Part shown: in pieces, positions 7,841 to 16,072 of the stretch | Layout: every line of letters begins with the position of its first letter | Position numbering within the stretch: position 1 is the stretch's first letter | Assembly (NCBI RefSeq): GCF_004345705.1 | Contig: NZ_SLWV01000025.1 | Location: 1-55,966, forward strand | Length of the DNA: 55,966 nt | Reading direction: 5' to 3' | From: Marinisporobacter balticus | GTDB lineage: Bacteria > Bacillota > Clostridia > Peptostreptococcales > Thermotaleaceae | Position numbers and translations under genes: made by a program | The notes under the pieces: model-generated | Database searches by the model: none | The model's input: the letters and a program-made list of their open reading frames with translations, nothing else | What the model was told of the DNA's origin: nothing

Positions 7841-8269
7841 TTAATTAAACACTCGTGGTACAAGTAAATATTCTTCTTTAGAGTAGTCCCCAAAAGGAGC
7901 TTTAATTCCTATATAATATTTTTCTCCTGCTCTTACATCATATAAAATCAATTCATATTCGCCTGTGTCATTTTTAGAGCTATCAATATAAGCGCCATTT
8001 TCGTTATATAGATAAAGATCATAATCTTGTTCTTTAGGAACTTTTAAATAAATATCACCTTCTCCACTGTGCTCAAATTCAATTACATAATAATCAACAT
8101 CGTGGTCAGTTCCAATTGTACCTCTTATTCTATTTCCTTCATATATTCTTTGTGCATTCAATAGATCATCATTACTCTCATTCTCCGTTGCTGCATATGA
8201 ACTAACAGTAAGCGCAAATACAAATATAACCACTAAAAATAAAGAAAAGATTTTTTTACTTTTTAACAT
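7841..8269 (-). CDS. Secreted protein with pre-peptidase C-terminal (PPC) domain
   Basis: The start is ATG 8269 with GAAGGGGGA upstream. The 142-residue product has a signal peptide (LKSKKIFSLFLVVIFVFALTV, cleavage near SYAA-T). A single PPC domain follows: ENESNDDLLNAQ, the usual opening, then GTIGTDHDVDYYVIEF, DYDLYLYNENG and the closing GEKYYIGIKA. PPC domains are normally appendages of secreted peptidases; here the domain stands alone, so the protein is probably a free secreted beta-sandwich of unknown partner. The leader is nearly the same as that of the secreted protein at 6218. Confidence 0.8.
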   Translation of the reverse strand: MLKSKKIFSLFLVVIFVFALTVSSYAATENESNDDLLNAQRIYEGNRIRGTIGTDHDVDYYVIEFEHSGEGDIYLKVPKEQDYDLYLYNENGAYIDSSKNDTGEYELILYDVRAGEKYYIGIKAPFGDYSKEEYLLVPRVFN

Positions 8270-8433
8270 ACTTTTTCCCCCTTCAACTTTTTTGTATAAT
8301 AAAGTATACATTATACAAGGTAAGAAAAATGTAATAATTTGTATTTTGTCCCAAAAAACTATTCGTCTTTTTTCTACATTTTAACCTACGTTAACTAAAA
8401 TTTTCATTCATAAGAAAAAAGCAGGAAGAACTA

Positions 8434-8499
8434 TTAACTTATCAACTCTGTTTTTAAATCATTAAATTCTTCATCACTAATATAGCCTTTATCTCTCAT
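8434..8499 (-). pseudogene. SHOCT domain remnant
   Basis: The 21 codons starting MRDKGYISDEEFNDLKTEL and ending at TAA are the core of a SHOCT domain, the short oligomerisation tail found at the C terminus of many small membrane proteins. Nothing upstream on this strand continues the frame, so this is the surviving 3' end of a deleted gene. GGGGGGGAG lies in front of the ATG and could allow expression of the fragment. Confidence 0.5.
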
Positions 8500-8917
8500 C
8501 TCCCCCCCTCAATATTCATAGTAGTATAAAAATCTCCGTATCTTGAAAAATATAAAACATCTTCTATAGCAGTTGACAATTCACTTAAATTTTTAAACGC
8601 TCATTTATTTTATAAGATGATTGTATGGAAATTGCTGAATTTTATTGTCTTTTTAGCGAATCGTTTTATAATGTCACTCTATCCTGTCGTTCAATAGTTT
8701 TGTTTCACTGCGTCGTTTTAAATGACTATTCAACCGACACTTATGAACGACACATCACAGCGACATTGTAAAATATTGAAATTTAAATAACTATTTGACT
8801 TTAAGAAAATACTAATTTATGAGGGGATTAATTCGGGAAACGACTGCTTGTATATCCTATCTAAAAATATATCTAAAAAATGTACCTGCGTTAACCACAC
8901 GCTAAGGTATAAAAAAA
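8500..8917. other. Intergenic with inverted repeats
   Basis: No gene seen. An imperfect inverted repeat pairs the region around TGTCGTTCAATAGT (about 8673-8687) with its complement around 8729-8746, and GTCGTTC motifs recur to 8765. They may be the ends of a small non-coding insertion. Confidence 0.3.
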
Positions 8918-8938
8918 TCATCCTATTACTAGGACGAT
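8918..8938 (-). terminator. Terminator of HU gene
   Basis: Imperfect nine-base stem (ATCATCCTA and TAGGACGAT, one mismatch) with a run of seven A on the plus strand, i.e. a U tract in the mRNA, directly after the HU stop. Confidence 0.7.
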
Positions 8939-8946
8939 CATTATTT

Positions 8947-9225
8947 TTACTTATTCACGATTTCTTTTAATGTTTTTCCTGCCTTAAATACAGGAGCTTT
9001 ACTTGCTGGAATATCAATTACTTCTTCTGGGTTTCTTGGATTTCTACCTTGTCTTGCTTTTCTTTCTCTTGCTTCAAATGTTCCAAAACCTACTAATGCT
9101 ACTTTATCATCATTTCCTAATGCTCCTTCTACTGACTTTACAAATGCATTTAATGCTGCTTCTGAATCCTTCTGTGTCAATCCACTTTTTTCTGCCATGC
9201 TTTTAACTAATTCTGCTTTATTCAT
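8947..9225 (-). CDS. hup: HU-family DNA-binding protein
   Basis: A full-length 92-residue HU. It opens MNKAELVKSMAEKSGLTQKD, then VGFGTFEARERKARQGRNP, which covers the beta-arm with its conserved RNP tip, and closes VFKAGKTLKEIVNK. The start at 9225 is chosen because it matches the universal MNK opening and follows AAAGGGTG. HU bends DNA as a dimer and organises the nucleoid; plasmid copies can help replication initiation or recombination. It is monocistronic with its own terminator. A copy outside the chromosome would be an extra one. Confidence 0.95.
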   Translation of the reverse strand: MNKAELVKSMAEKSGLTQKDSEAALNAFVKSVEGALGNDDKVALVGFGTFEARERKARQGRNPRNPEEVIDIPASKAPVFKAGKTLKEIVNK

Positions 9226-9384
9226 TTTGTAATCACCCTTTCTTTCCACTTTCGAATTATTATATTGTAATTTAGACGATTTGACAAGGGTCTATAGTTC
9301 TAAATGGGTACTTTAATCTAACATTTAACACTATTTCTTATTGAAATAGCTGAAAGAGACCTAACTGATAAATAATTACTGAAA

Positions 9385-9414
9385 ACAAACCTGCTTGTAT
9401 AAAAGCAGGTTTGT
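9385..9414. terminator. Hairpin terminator between HU and def
   Basis: Perfect 12-base stem (ACAAACCTGCTT and complement) with a six-base loop and T-rich flanks. It insulates the promoter repeat at 9454. Confidence 0.65.
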
Positions 9415-9453
9415 TCTATTGTGCCAAGCCTAAGCATCTAATCCCTTCATTCT

Positions 9454-9514
9454 ATGTTCGTAGATTCTATAAGTTTGTAAAAATGGTATAATATTGATAG
9501 GAAGTAAGTCGTAT
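9454..9514 (+). promoter_or_regulatory. Repeated promoter-like element, copy 1
   Basis: These 61 bases match 23733-23793 at 58 positions. Both copies contain TATAAT (here 9487-9492) and lie a short distance upstream of a rightward gene: def here, a phosphatidyltransferase there. The flanks differ, so the block itself has been duplicated. No matching -35 consensus is obvious. Confidence 0.5.
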
Positions 9515-9595
9515 GGGTTGAATATTGTGAGAGAGTCAGATAGATGCATAAATGGTAAAAAGAATTGATCATATTTGAAAATGGAGGTTTGAAAA

Positions 9596-10045
9596 ATGGC
9601 ATTACGGAATATTAGGCTTTTGGGAGATGACATATTAAGGAAAAAAAGTAGACAGGTAGAAAGTATTGATGATAGAACTTTGACTTTACTTAAAGATATG
9701 GAAGATACATTGCATAATACCGAAAATGGAGCCGCACTGGCAGCACCACAGATTGGTGTCTTAAAAAGAGTTGTTGTAATAGATATGGGTGAGGGGATCA
9801 TCTATCTGATTAACCCAGAAATAGTTGGAATTGAAGGAAAGCAACAGGTTGTAGAAGGGTGCTTGAGCATTCCAAATAAATGGGGCAAATTAATAAGACC
9901 TAAAAAGGTTAAAGTAAAAGCGTTGAATGAAAAAGGAAAGGAATTTATTATAACTGGAGAAGGAGATTTAGCAAAGTGTTTGTGTCATGAAATTGACCAT
10001 TTAGATGGGATACTTTTTATAGATAAAGTAACAGCATTTATATAA
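9596..10045 (+). CDS. def: Peptide deformylase
   Basis: This 149-residue protein has all three deformylase motifs: GAALAAPQIG (45-54), EGCLSIP (87-93, metal ligand Cys89) and HEIDHLDG (131-138, His131 and His135 with catalytic Glu132). The second glycine of the usual GxGxAAPQ is Ala, as seen in some clostridial copies. It removes the formyl group from nascent proteins in the cytoplasm. A housekeeping enzyme on a replicon with plasmid genes suggests a second copy, which in principle could affect sensitivity to deformylase inhibitors. The promoter is probably the repeat at 9454-9514. It is not linked to fmt or priA as in chromosomal loci. Confidence 0.95.
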   Translation: MALRNIRLLGDDILRKKSRQVESIDDRTLTLLKDMEDTLHNTENGAALAAPQIGVLKRVVVIDMGEGIIYLINPEIVGIEGKQQVVEGCLSIPNKWGKLIRPKKVKVKALNEKGKEFIITGEGDLAKCLCHEIDHLDGILFIDKVTAFI

Positions 10046-10188
10046 AAAAATATGAAAAGCATTGCAGTGAATACCTATACGCTATAATTTTATAAAAAGA
10101 TAAAATACATACTATACAATAGAAAAAAATGCGACATATAAATGATATAAACAACTCAATAAATTGAAATTTGAAAGGGAGGTATTTT

Positions 10189-10656
10189 ATGAAATTTAAG
10201 AATCCTATGTTGGTTGTAACTGATATGGAGAAATCAAAAATATTTTATAAAGATGTTTTAGGATTAAGGGTTATTATGGACTTTGGAGCTAATGTCACTT
10301 TAACTGGTGGTGTTGCTCTGCAAACAAAAGAAAGTTGGAAAGAGTTTATTCAGAAAAATGATAATGAAATAATTTTTAGTGGCAACGATGCTGAACTATA
10401 TTTTGAAGAAGACAATTTTGACAGCTTTATTGAAAAACTAAATGCTCTTCAATATGTTGAATACGTACATCCTGTTTATCAACATAGATGGGGACAAAGA
10501 GTGGTTCGTTTCTATGATTTAGACAAGCATATTATAGAAGTTGGCGAAAACATAAAAACTGTATGCAAACGCTTTTTAGATAGTGGGCTTACTGTAGAAG
10601 AAACAGCAAAAAAAATGGATGTTCCTATTAAATTTGTTCAAGCATGTGCGAAATAA
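10189..10656 (+). CDS. VOC-superfamily (glyoxalase/bleomycin resistance-like) protein
   Basis: Start ATG 10189 with AAAGGGAGG upstream. Residues 1-125 are one vicinal-oxygen-chelate unit: MLVVTDMEKSKIFYKDVLGL, then HRWGQRVVRFYDLDKHIIEVGE, which holds the late metal or substrate residues. The last 30 residues (FLDSGLTVEETAKKMDVP...) form a short helix-turn-helix-like tail, an extra piece beyond a standard VOC domain. The role could be metal-dependent conversion or binding of a small toxic compound; the substrate is not readable. It follows def by 140 bases and may be read from the same promoter. Confidence 0.8.
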   Translation: MKFKNPMLVVTDMEKSKIFYKDVLGLRVIMDFGANVTLTGGVALQTKESWKEFIQKNDNEIIFSGNDAELYFEEDNFDSFIEKLNALQYVEYVHPVYQHRWGQRVVRFYDLDKHIIEVGENIKTVCKRFLDSGLTVEETAKKMDVPIKFVQACAK

Positions 10657-10673
10657 ATTCTAATTTGCTATTG

Positions 10674-10768
10674 ACATTGAGCCTCCGTAAGTATGGTTGC
10701 TTGAGCCTGTGCGTAGCCATCTAAAGAAGGTAACGCCCAAAGCAGGCTACCATACTTACCCTCAATGT
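10674..10768. repeat. 95-base nested palindrome (three stacked stems)
   Basis: Three inverted pairs lie inside one another: ACATTGAG (10674-10681) with 10761-10768, GTAAGTATGGT (10687-10697) with 10749-10759, and AGCCTG (10704-10709) with 10743-10748. All are perfect, 25 pairs in total, enclosing a loop of 33 bases that is GC-rich for this genome. It starts 17 bases past the VOC stop. It could end that transcript, be a folded RNA, or be a palindrome left by a mobile element; there is no U tract. Confidence 0.6.
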
Positions 10769-10794
10769 AAATAGTTCACTTCGTCAAACCTAGT

Positions 10795-11105
10795 CTATCC
10801 ACTTAATTTAGCATCTGTATGTTCTTTTTCTTTAACGGGGTTCAATGCAACCGTTTCTGGAAGTTCCCAATTTCATATCACTAGACCATCTTTCGGGATG
10901 TTGTTCTTTTGCTTTTTCATAAACTTTTTTCCGCTTATCCATAAACTTTTTTCCGTTACCATTATGTCTATCATTTGGTGTCATGTAATTAATGCCACTA
11001 TGATAGTGAATAGTATTATACCAACGGACGAACTCTTGCACCCATTCTCGTGCATATTCTAATGATACAAATCCATTTTTAGGATATGTAGGGATGTTAC
11101 CATAT
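10795..11105 (-). pseudogene. IS3-family transposase, C-terminal fragment with frameshift
   Basis: The fragment reads YPKNGFVSLEYAREW, then QEFVRWYNTIHYHSGINYMTP and KKFMDKRKKVYEKAKEQHPER: the end of an IS3-family integrase-type transposase, including the last catalytic Glu region. About residue 90 the frame shifts by one base, and the true end (WELPETVALNPVKEKEH, stop at 10795) is in another frame. The N-terminal two thirds and the first open frame are missing. It cannot be active. Confidence 0.75.
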
Positions 11106-11183
11106 GCCTATTTTTTAAAGTTCATAAAAACTTTGTAGAAAAACAAAGGAATATGTCTAAAAAAGGTAGAATTCAAAAGAATG

Positions 11184-11214
11184 TACTATTTTTTATTTAC
11201 TCTAAAAAATAGTA
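11184..11214. terminator. Hairpin of A and T runs
   Basis: A perfect 12-base stem (TACTATTTTTTA and complement) around a seven-base loop. It is next to the IS3 fragment and could stop read-through from it. Confidence 0.45.
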
Positions 11215-11226
11215 TAAAGAAAACTT

Positions 11227-11358
11227 AATATTTGTAGTTTTCCACTTTTTAAATAATTTCCATAATAAAAGAGGAATATCTGTACAAAATAACCCCACTA
11301 GCAAAGGAGTGATATTCATGCACATTTAAATTGTTATCAATACCAAACTACAAATATT
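11227..11358. repeat. Small non-coding element bounded by 14-base inverted repeats
   Basis: AATATTTGTAGTTT at 11227-11240 is matched exactly inverted at 11345-11358. Inside, GAATATC (about 11274) pairs with GATATTC (about 11311), and AGGAGTGATATTCATG forms a ribosome-binding-site-like sequence before a three-codon frame. The 132-base unit could be a miniature element or a folded RNA. The rest of 11106-11569 holds only the hairpins listed here. Confidence 0.45.
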
Positions 11359-11513
11359 TTGTTAGCTTCATTTGGTGTCTTTTAGTAACTGAAGGAAGAA
11401 AGACTACCAGAAATATTCATAGATATTGTTTTTTTTACAAGAATCATCCTTTACTAATTATCTATAAGATCATTTTAGCACTAGGATATCTCAATTAAAC
11501 ACAAATAAAAAAA

Positions 11514-11552
11514 ACTATATTTAGACATTAAAATGATGTGTCTAAACATAGT
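11514..11552 (+). promoter_or_regulatory. Inverted repeat in the chemoreceptor leader
   Basis: ACTAT-x-TTTAGACA (11514-11527) pairs with TGTCTAAA-x-ATAGT (11539-11552), 13 pairs with one mismatch. It ends four bases before the AGGAGGG ribosome binding site of the chemoreceptor at 11570. It may be an operator or a leader hairpin that controls translation. Confidence 0.45.
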
Positions 11553-11569
11553 CTACGAGGAGGGTTTTT

Positions 11570-13573
11570 ATGAAATTAAGAATGAAAATACTTATTCCAA
11601 TTATTACAATCTTGATTCTTTCAATAACGAGTTTAGGTGTATTTGGATTTATAAAGGTAAAAGATATTGCCATAAAGATGTTGAATAATGAACTAGTGAA
11701 TGCTTTGCGTACAGTTGAAGGAACTATGAAAGAAAGATTAGATATTATGGATATTACCAAAGAATCATTAAATAACAAAAATATTTTTCTTGCAAAATCA
11801 GTAGCAGAAATTATTGCTTCTGATAATAATATGCTTACTACAAAAAATATGATTCAATTGGCTAAAGAGCTAGGTGTAGATGAGATTCATGTAACGGACA
11901 AGGATGGGAAACTTGCATATGGAACGAGTGAAGAATTTTTTGGTTTTGATTTTCATTCAGATGAACAGACAAAGCCTTTTCTAAAAATTCTTGAAGATGA
12001 AAATTTCACCATGGCACAAGAACCAACGAAGAGAGGTACTGATGGGAAACTCTTTCAATATATAGGGGTTTCAAGGATTGATCAACCAGGCATCGTACAA
12101 ATAGGTGTTAGGCCAGAAGTTATAGAAGAATTGATGAGTAAAATGGATCTTCAAGCTCTCGTAGAGAGGATAAATATTGGAGAAGATGGCTCTGTATTTA
12201 TTCTAGATAAGAATGGAATAGAGATTGCAAATCCTATCAAAAAGTATATAGGTATAGATGTAGGGAAGTATGACTGGGGTAAAGAGATTATGCGTAAGGG
12301 TGAAGGAAGTATTCGATATGAACTTGATGGTATGGATAAACATATACAATTTAAAAGGGTCAATGATTATATTATAGTGGCTACTATACCTGCTTCAGTG
12401 TATCTTATACATATAAATGAATTAAAGAGTAATATGATTATCATACTTATTACTTCAATCGTATTAGCAGTACTGTTAATATCCGTCTTTACAAATAAAA
12501 ATGTAATAAAACCTTTAAAAGAATTAGTAGCTGCAATGGAAGGAGCAGGTAATGGAGATTTTAGGGTAACCTTAAGCGTGAAATCTAAAGATGAAATTGG
12601 ACTATTAAGTAGTAGCTTCAATAAAATGACTGAGAATATAAAAAAATTGGTAAAAGATGTTCAAGAAATAGCTATAAACTCAGAAAACACCTCTCAAATC
12701 ATAGCTGCTACAGCAGAAGAAATGGGGATATCTAGTACAGATGTTGCAAGGTCGATTCAAGAAATTGCTGCTGGTGCAACTAGTCAGGCAATAGAAGCAG
12801 GGGAAGGATTAAATGTAATAAATATATTAGCTGAAAAAATAGTGGCTATTTCTGATAAATCCCAGATTACTGTGTCAAATGCTACAAATATGAAAGACAA
12901 AAATGAATTTGGAATTAAGACTGTAGCAGCGTTGAAGGATAAATTTGGTGAAAATAATAAAGCAACGATGGAGGTAGCAGAAAAAATACAGGAATTATCA
13001 TCTAAATCGCAATCTATAGGAAATATTATAAATGCCATTAATGGGATTGCAGAGCAAACAAATCTATTAGCATTAAATGCAGCAATCGAAGCCGCACGTG
13101 CAGGAGAGGCTGGAAAAGGATTTGCTGTTGTTGCAGAAGAAGTTAGAAAGCTTGCCGAAGAATCTAGCGTTGCTACAAATGAAATACAAAAAATTATAGA
13201 AGCAATTTCACAGGTTATTATAAATACAGAAAAAACAATGGATCATGCGAGTCAATTAGTAGAAGAGGTGGATAGTTCTTTAGAAGATACATCTGAGGCC
13301 TTTAGTGAAATAAAAATATCAGCACATGAAGTATTAAACAATATTGAATTATTAAGCAATGATGTTGACGAAATAAATACATCAAAAGACAAAGTAATAA
13401 TGTCCATAGAAAATATTTCTGCAATCACAGAGGAGTCCGCTGCAGCAACACAACAAGTTAGTGCTGCAGCAGAAGAACAAACAGCATCTATAGAAGAGAC
13501 GGTATCAGGCATACAAGAACTAGATTCTATGCTTAAAACATTATCTGAATCTGTTAAAGTTTTTAAAGTTTAG
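11570..13573 (+). CDS. Methyl-accepting chemotaxis protein with Cache-type sensor
   Basis: A 667-residue receptor. Membrane helix 1 is about residues 7-29; an extracytoplasmic double-Cache-like sensor follows to about residue 280 (DEIHVTDKDGKLAYGTS and EDGSVFILDKNGIEIANP are its paired strands). Membrane helix 2 is about 286-306, and a HAMP linker about 307-360. The coiled-coil signalling domain carries the universal hairpin tip NLLALNAAIEAARAGEAGKG near 490-515. Length is normal. It senses a small ligand outside and controls CheA/CheW inside; no other chemotaxis gene is here, so it must use the chromosomal array. AGGAGGG precedes the ATG. It shares the same tip with the receptor at 39377 but has a different sensor. 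Confidence 0.93.
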   Translation: MKLRMKILIPIITILILSITSLGVFGFIKVKDIAIKMLNNELVNALRTVEGTMKERLDIMDITKESLNNKNIFLAKSVAEIIASDNNMLTTKNMIQLAKELGVDEIHVTDKDGKLAYGTSEEFFGFDFHSDEQTKPFLKILEDENFTMAQEPTKRGTDGKLFQYIGVSRIDQPGIVQIGVRPEVIEELMSKMDLQALVERINIGEDGSVFILDKNGIEIANPIKKYIGIDVGKYDWGKEIMRKGEGSIRYELDGMDKHIQFKRVNDYIIVATIPASVYLIHINELKSNMIIILITSIVLAVLLISVFTNKNVIKPLKELVAAMEGAGNGDFRVTLSVKSKDEIGLLSSSFNKMTENIKKLVKDVQEIAINSENTSQIIAATAEEMGISSTDVARSIQEIAAGATSQAIEAGEGLNVINILAEKIVAISDKSQITVSNATNMKDKNEFGIKTVAALKDKFGENNKATMEVAEKIQELSSKSQSIGNIINAINGIAEQTNLLALNAAIEAARAGEAGKGFAVVAEEVRKLAEESSVATNEIQKIIEAISQVIINTEKTMDHASQLVEEVDSSLEDTSEAFSEIKISAHEVLNNIELLSNDVDEINTSKDKVIMSIENISAITEESAAATQQVSAAAEEQTASIEETVSGIQELDSMLKTLSESVKVFKV

Positions 13574-13607
13574 TTTGTTATATTAGCTTCTCTTTATTAA
13601 TCAGAGT

Positions 13608-13836
13608 CTGTAAATAATTTTGTGTAAACAGAATAAATAATACTCCTTCTTAGCAATAATTGAGATAAATTAATTCGAAAAATATTGTAAGGAGGAGTAT
13701 TTATATGTCAAACATTGCGAAAGAAATTTTAAGAGATTCTATCAAAGAGCAAAATTTTGCAAGAGAAGTTGGTTTTATTCAAAGACAGGAAAAAATTCAA
13801 AAGGCTCTTAAACCGTATTGCTTTGTCAGATTCTAA
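13608..13836 (+). pseudogene. IS relic with terminal repeat and 43-codon fragment
   Basis: TCTGTAAATAATTTTGTGT at about 13608 resembles the terminal repeats of IS256-type elements. An inverted pair AATACTCCTT / AAGGAGGAGTATT follows (about 13649-13700). The second arm acts as a ribosome binding site for a frame at 13705-13836 (MSNIAKEILRDSIKEQNFAR...KALKPYCFVRF). The frame then breaks and continues with stops to about 13965. I cannot name the protein; context says decayed transposase. The rest of 13837-14031 holds nothing else clear. Confidence 0.4.
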
Positions 13837-14031
13837 GATTTCTTCAATATGGGATAAACACTTTGATAGAATTAAAAGAAATATTCATAGGCAGAATTGA
13901 AAAAAAAATGGGCGAAAATCACACCGAAAAGGCATGTAGATTCTACCCTAATAATATATAAATGATTTTATTTAATTCAAGCTATCAAAACCGTATTGAA
14001 GAAATCAAGTTTTTTTCAATAGCTTCATATT

Positions 14032-15174
14032 CTATTTTTTTGCTTTTTTTAATGCCTGTTGAATATCCATCAATAAATCATCGATATTTTCAATACCGAC
14101 AGAAAATCTCAATAAATTTTCTGTAATACCAATTTGCTCCTGCAATTCTTTTGCATAGGATTCATGCGTCATGGATGCAGGATGACATACTAAAGATTCG
14201 ACCCCACCAAGACTAACTGCTAAATCAAATAGTTTCAGTTCATTGCAGAATATCGCATAATCATATTCTTTTTTTAATGCAACCGATAATACAGCCCCAT
14301 CGCCTTTTGCTTGTTTCCTTTGAATTTCATATCCTTCATGGATTTTAAGTCCTGTATAGTATACCTTCTCAACTGCACCAGAATCTTGAAAATAATGCGC
14401 TACTTGCATTGTGTTTTCCAGATGTCTGTCCATTCGAACCGGTAAAGTTTTTATTCCACGTGTTAATAAAAAAGAATCAAATGGACTTAAAATTGCGCCA
14501 AGTATCTTTTGATGGAATTTCAACTCATCATAAATCGCATCATCATTAACCATTACAAGCCCTGCTATAATATCAGAATGTCCTGCATAATATTTTGTGG
14601 CCGAGTATACAACAATATCGGCGCCTAATTCTAATGGCTTTTGTAAATAGGATGTCATAAAAGTATTATCCACAATTACACGCATTCCTTTTTCTTTTGC
14701 TTTCTTCGATACGCCTTGTATATCGGTAACATCCAGCAAAGGATTTGAAGGTGTTTCAATAAAAATCGTGGTTGTCTTTTCATCTGCTTGTTCAAAATCA
14801 TAAGTATTAAAGTTTGTTACTATTTCATAATCAATATTTCTTTCGTCAAAAACTTTTGATACATAAGTCCATGTACCACCATAAACATTACTATTTATTA
14901 AAACCTTTTCTCCTGGTTTCAACAACGAAAATGCTAAAGCAGTAGCCGCCATTCCACTAGACATTGCCAAACCGTATTTTGCGCCTTCTAATTGTGCAGA
15001 GAGAACTTCAACATTATTCCTTGTTGGATTGTTTGAACGGCTATACATAAATTCACTAAAATCATCTAATTTATCTTGTACAAAAGTAGAAGACAAATAT
15101 AGCGGATAATTTACACCTTGAATGTCTGCTTTATCTTTTCTACCTCCGTGTATTGCTAATGACTCGTATTTCAT
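14032..15174 (-). CDS. Cystathionine gamma-synthase/beta-lyase family PLP enzyme
   Basis: This 380-residue protein is a full-length trans-sulfuration enzyme. The N terminus (HGGRKDKADIQGVNYPLY) and YSRSNNPTRNNVE are family hallmarks. SSGMAATALAF binds the cofactor phosphate, DNTFMTSYLQKPL carries the Asp that contacts the pyridine ring, and YSATKYYAGHSD carries the Schiff-base Lys. The C-terminal motif SLGGVESLVCHPASMTH is normal. It acts on cystathionine, homocysteine or methionine; lyase and synthase cannot be told apart here. It is last in the metNIQ operon, 22 bases after metQ, linking it to methionine salvage. A methionine gamma-lyase is a real alternative. Confidence 0.9.
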   Translation of the reverse strand: MKYESLAIHGGRKDKADIQGVNYPLYLSSTFVQDKLDDFSEFMYSRSNNPTRNNVEVLSAQLEGAKYGLAMSSGMAATALAFSLLKPGEKVLINSNVYGGTWTYVSKVFDERNIDYEIVTNFNTYDFEQADEKTTTIFIETPSNPLLDVTDIQGVSKKAKEKGMRVIVDNTFMTSYLQKPLELGADIVVYSATKYYAGHSDIIAGLVMVNDDAIYDELKFHQKILGAILSPFDSFLLTRGIKTLPVRMDRHLENTMQVAHYFQDSGAVEKVYYTGLKIHEGYEIQRKQAKGDGAVLSVALKKEYDYAIFCNELKLFDLAVSLGGVESLVCHPASMTHESYAKELQEQIGITENLLRFSVGIENIDDLLMDIQQALKKAKK

Positions 15175-15196
15175 AAAAAATCCTCCCTTCTAGTTA

Positions 15197-16027
15197 TTAA
15201 AATGCAGGTATAACTGCACCATTATATTTATCATGAATAAAATTTCTTACATCATCTGATTGTAGAACAGATACTAATTTTTTAATAGCTTCGCTATTTT
15301 CATTTCCTTCTTTTACACAAATTACATTTGCAAATATTGAATCTTGACTTTCTTCTCGTGCAAGATAATCTGCTGGGTCAAGGGAAGCCTCAAGCAATCT
15401 ATTTGTATTGGTTATGTATGCATCAAAGTCAACACGTGTATTCAAAATAACATCTGCATTCATTGCTACAATTTCTAAGGGTTTATTATATTTAGCTATC
15501 ATAGAAACATCTGCATTAGACATTGTGATTTCATCAGATAATTCTATTAATCCAGCTTGTTCTAATAGCTTTAAGCATCTATACTGGTTAGTAACGTCTT
15601 CTTTGATAGCTATTACAGCATTTTGGGGTAAATCTTCAATACTATCATACTTTTCAGAACACATAACCAATGGTTCTAAATGAATTCCTCCTGCACCAAC
15701 AAGATGGCCATTATTTGACTTATTCCATTCATCTAAATAGGGAACATATGCGTCATAATGAAAATCAACTGTTCCGTTTTCAACTTGTTCATTCCATGTT
15801 GAATCCCATACCTTTGAAACAATATTCAGTTTAATTCCTAACTTTTCCAAATCCTTCTCTGCATATTCTAAAATCTCTGCATGCGGAGTCGTGTCTGCTA
15901 AGCAGACCAATGTTTTCATATTTGTTTCATCACTACTAGCTTTTTTACTGTCTTGATTACCACATCCCGCAACCAGTGCAATCAATAATGTTAGCATAAA
16001 CATTACTTTTAAAATTTTTTTTGTCAT
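15197..16027 (-). CDS. metQ: Methionine ABC transporter substrate-binding lipoprotein
   Basis: Start ATG 16027 with AGAGAGGT upstream. The 276-residue precursor has a lipobox (ALVAGC, lipid-bearing Cys22) followed by a Ser/Lys-rich linker. The NlpA/MetQ fold follows, with VDFHYDAYVPYLDEWN, the family's central motif, and HLEPLVMCSEKYDSIEDLP. The C-terminal NVICVKEGNENSEAIKKL and IHDKYNGAVIPAF are typical. It captures methionine (L- or D-, or methionine sulfoxide) outside the membrane and hands it to MetI. It follows metI by about 45 bases. The DAY at the usual NYF position suggests a shifted ligand preference, which is inference. Confidence 0.9.
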   Translation of the reverse strand: MTKKILKVMFMLTLLIALVAGCGNQDSKKASSDETNMKTLVCLADTTPHAEILEYAEKDLEKLGIKLNIVSKVWDSTWNEQVENGTVDFHYDAYVPYLDEWNKSNNGHLVGAGGIHLEPLVMCSEKYDSIEDLPQNAVIAIKEDVTNQYRCLKLLEQAGLIELSDEITMSNADVSMIAKYNKPLEIVAMNADVILNTRVDFDAYITNTNRLLEASLDPADYLAREESQDSIFANVICVKEGNENSEAIKKLVSVLQSDDVRNFIHDKYNGAVIPAF

Positions 16028-16072
16028 AACTTTTACCTCTCTCTTTTTTGATTTATTTAAATGTAAATACAT

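Noticed and set aside
12784..13038. Antisense frames within the chemoreceptor gene
   Set aside because: They mirror the alanine/serine-rich coiled coil and have no start signals.
14032..15174. Assigning metB or metC precisely
   Set aside because: Synthase, beta-lyase and gamma-lyase cannot be separated by eye, so no symbol was given.
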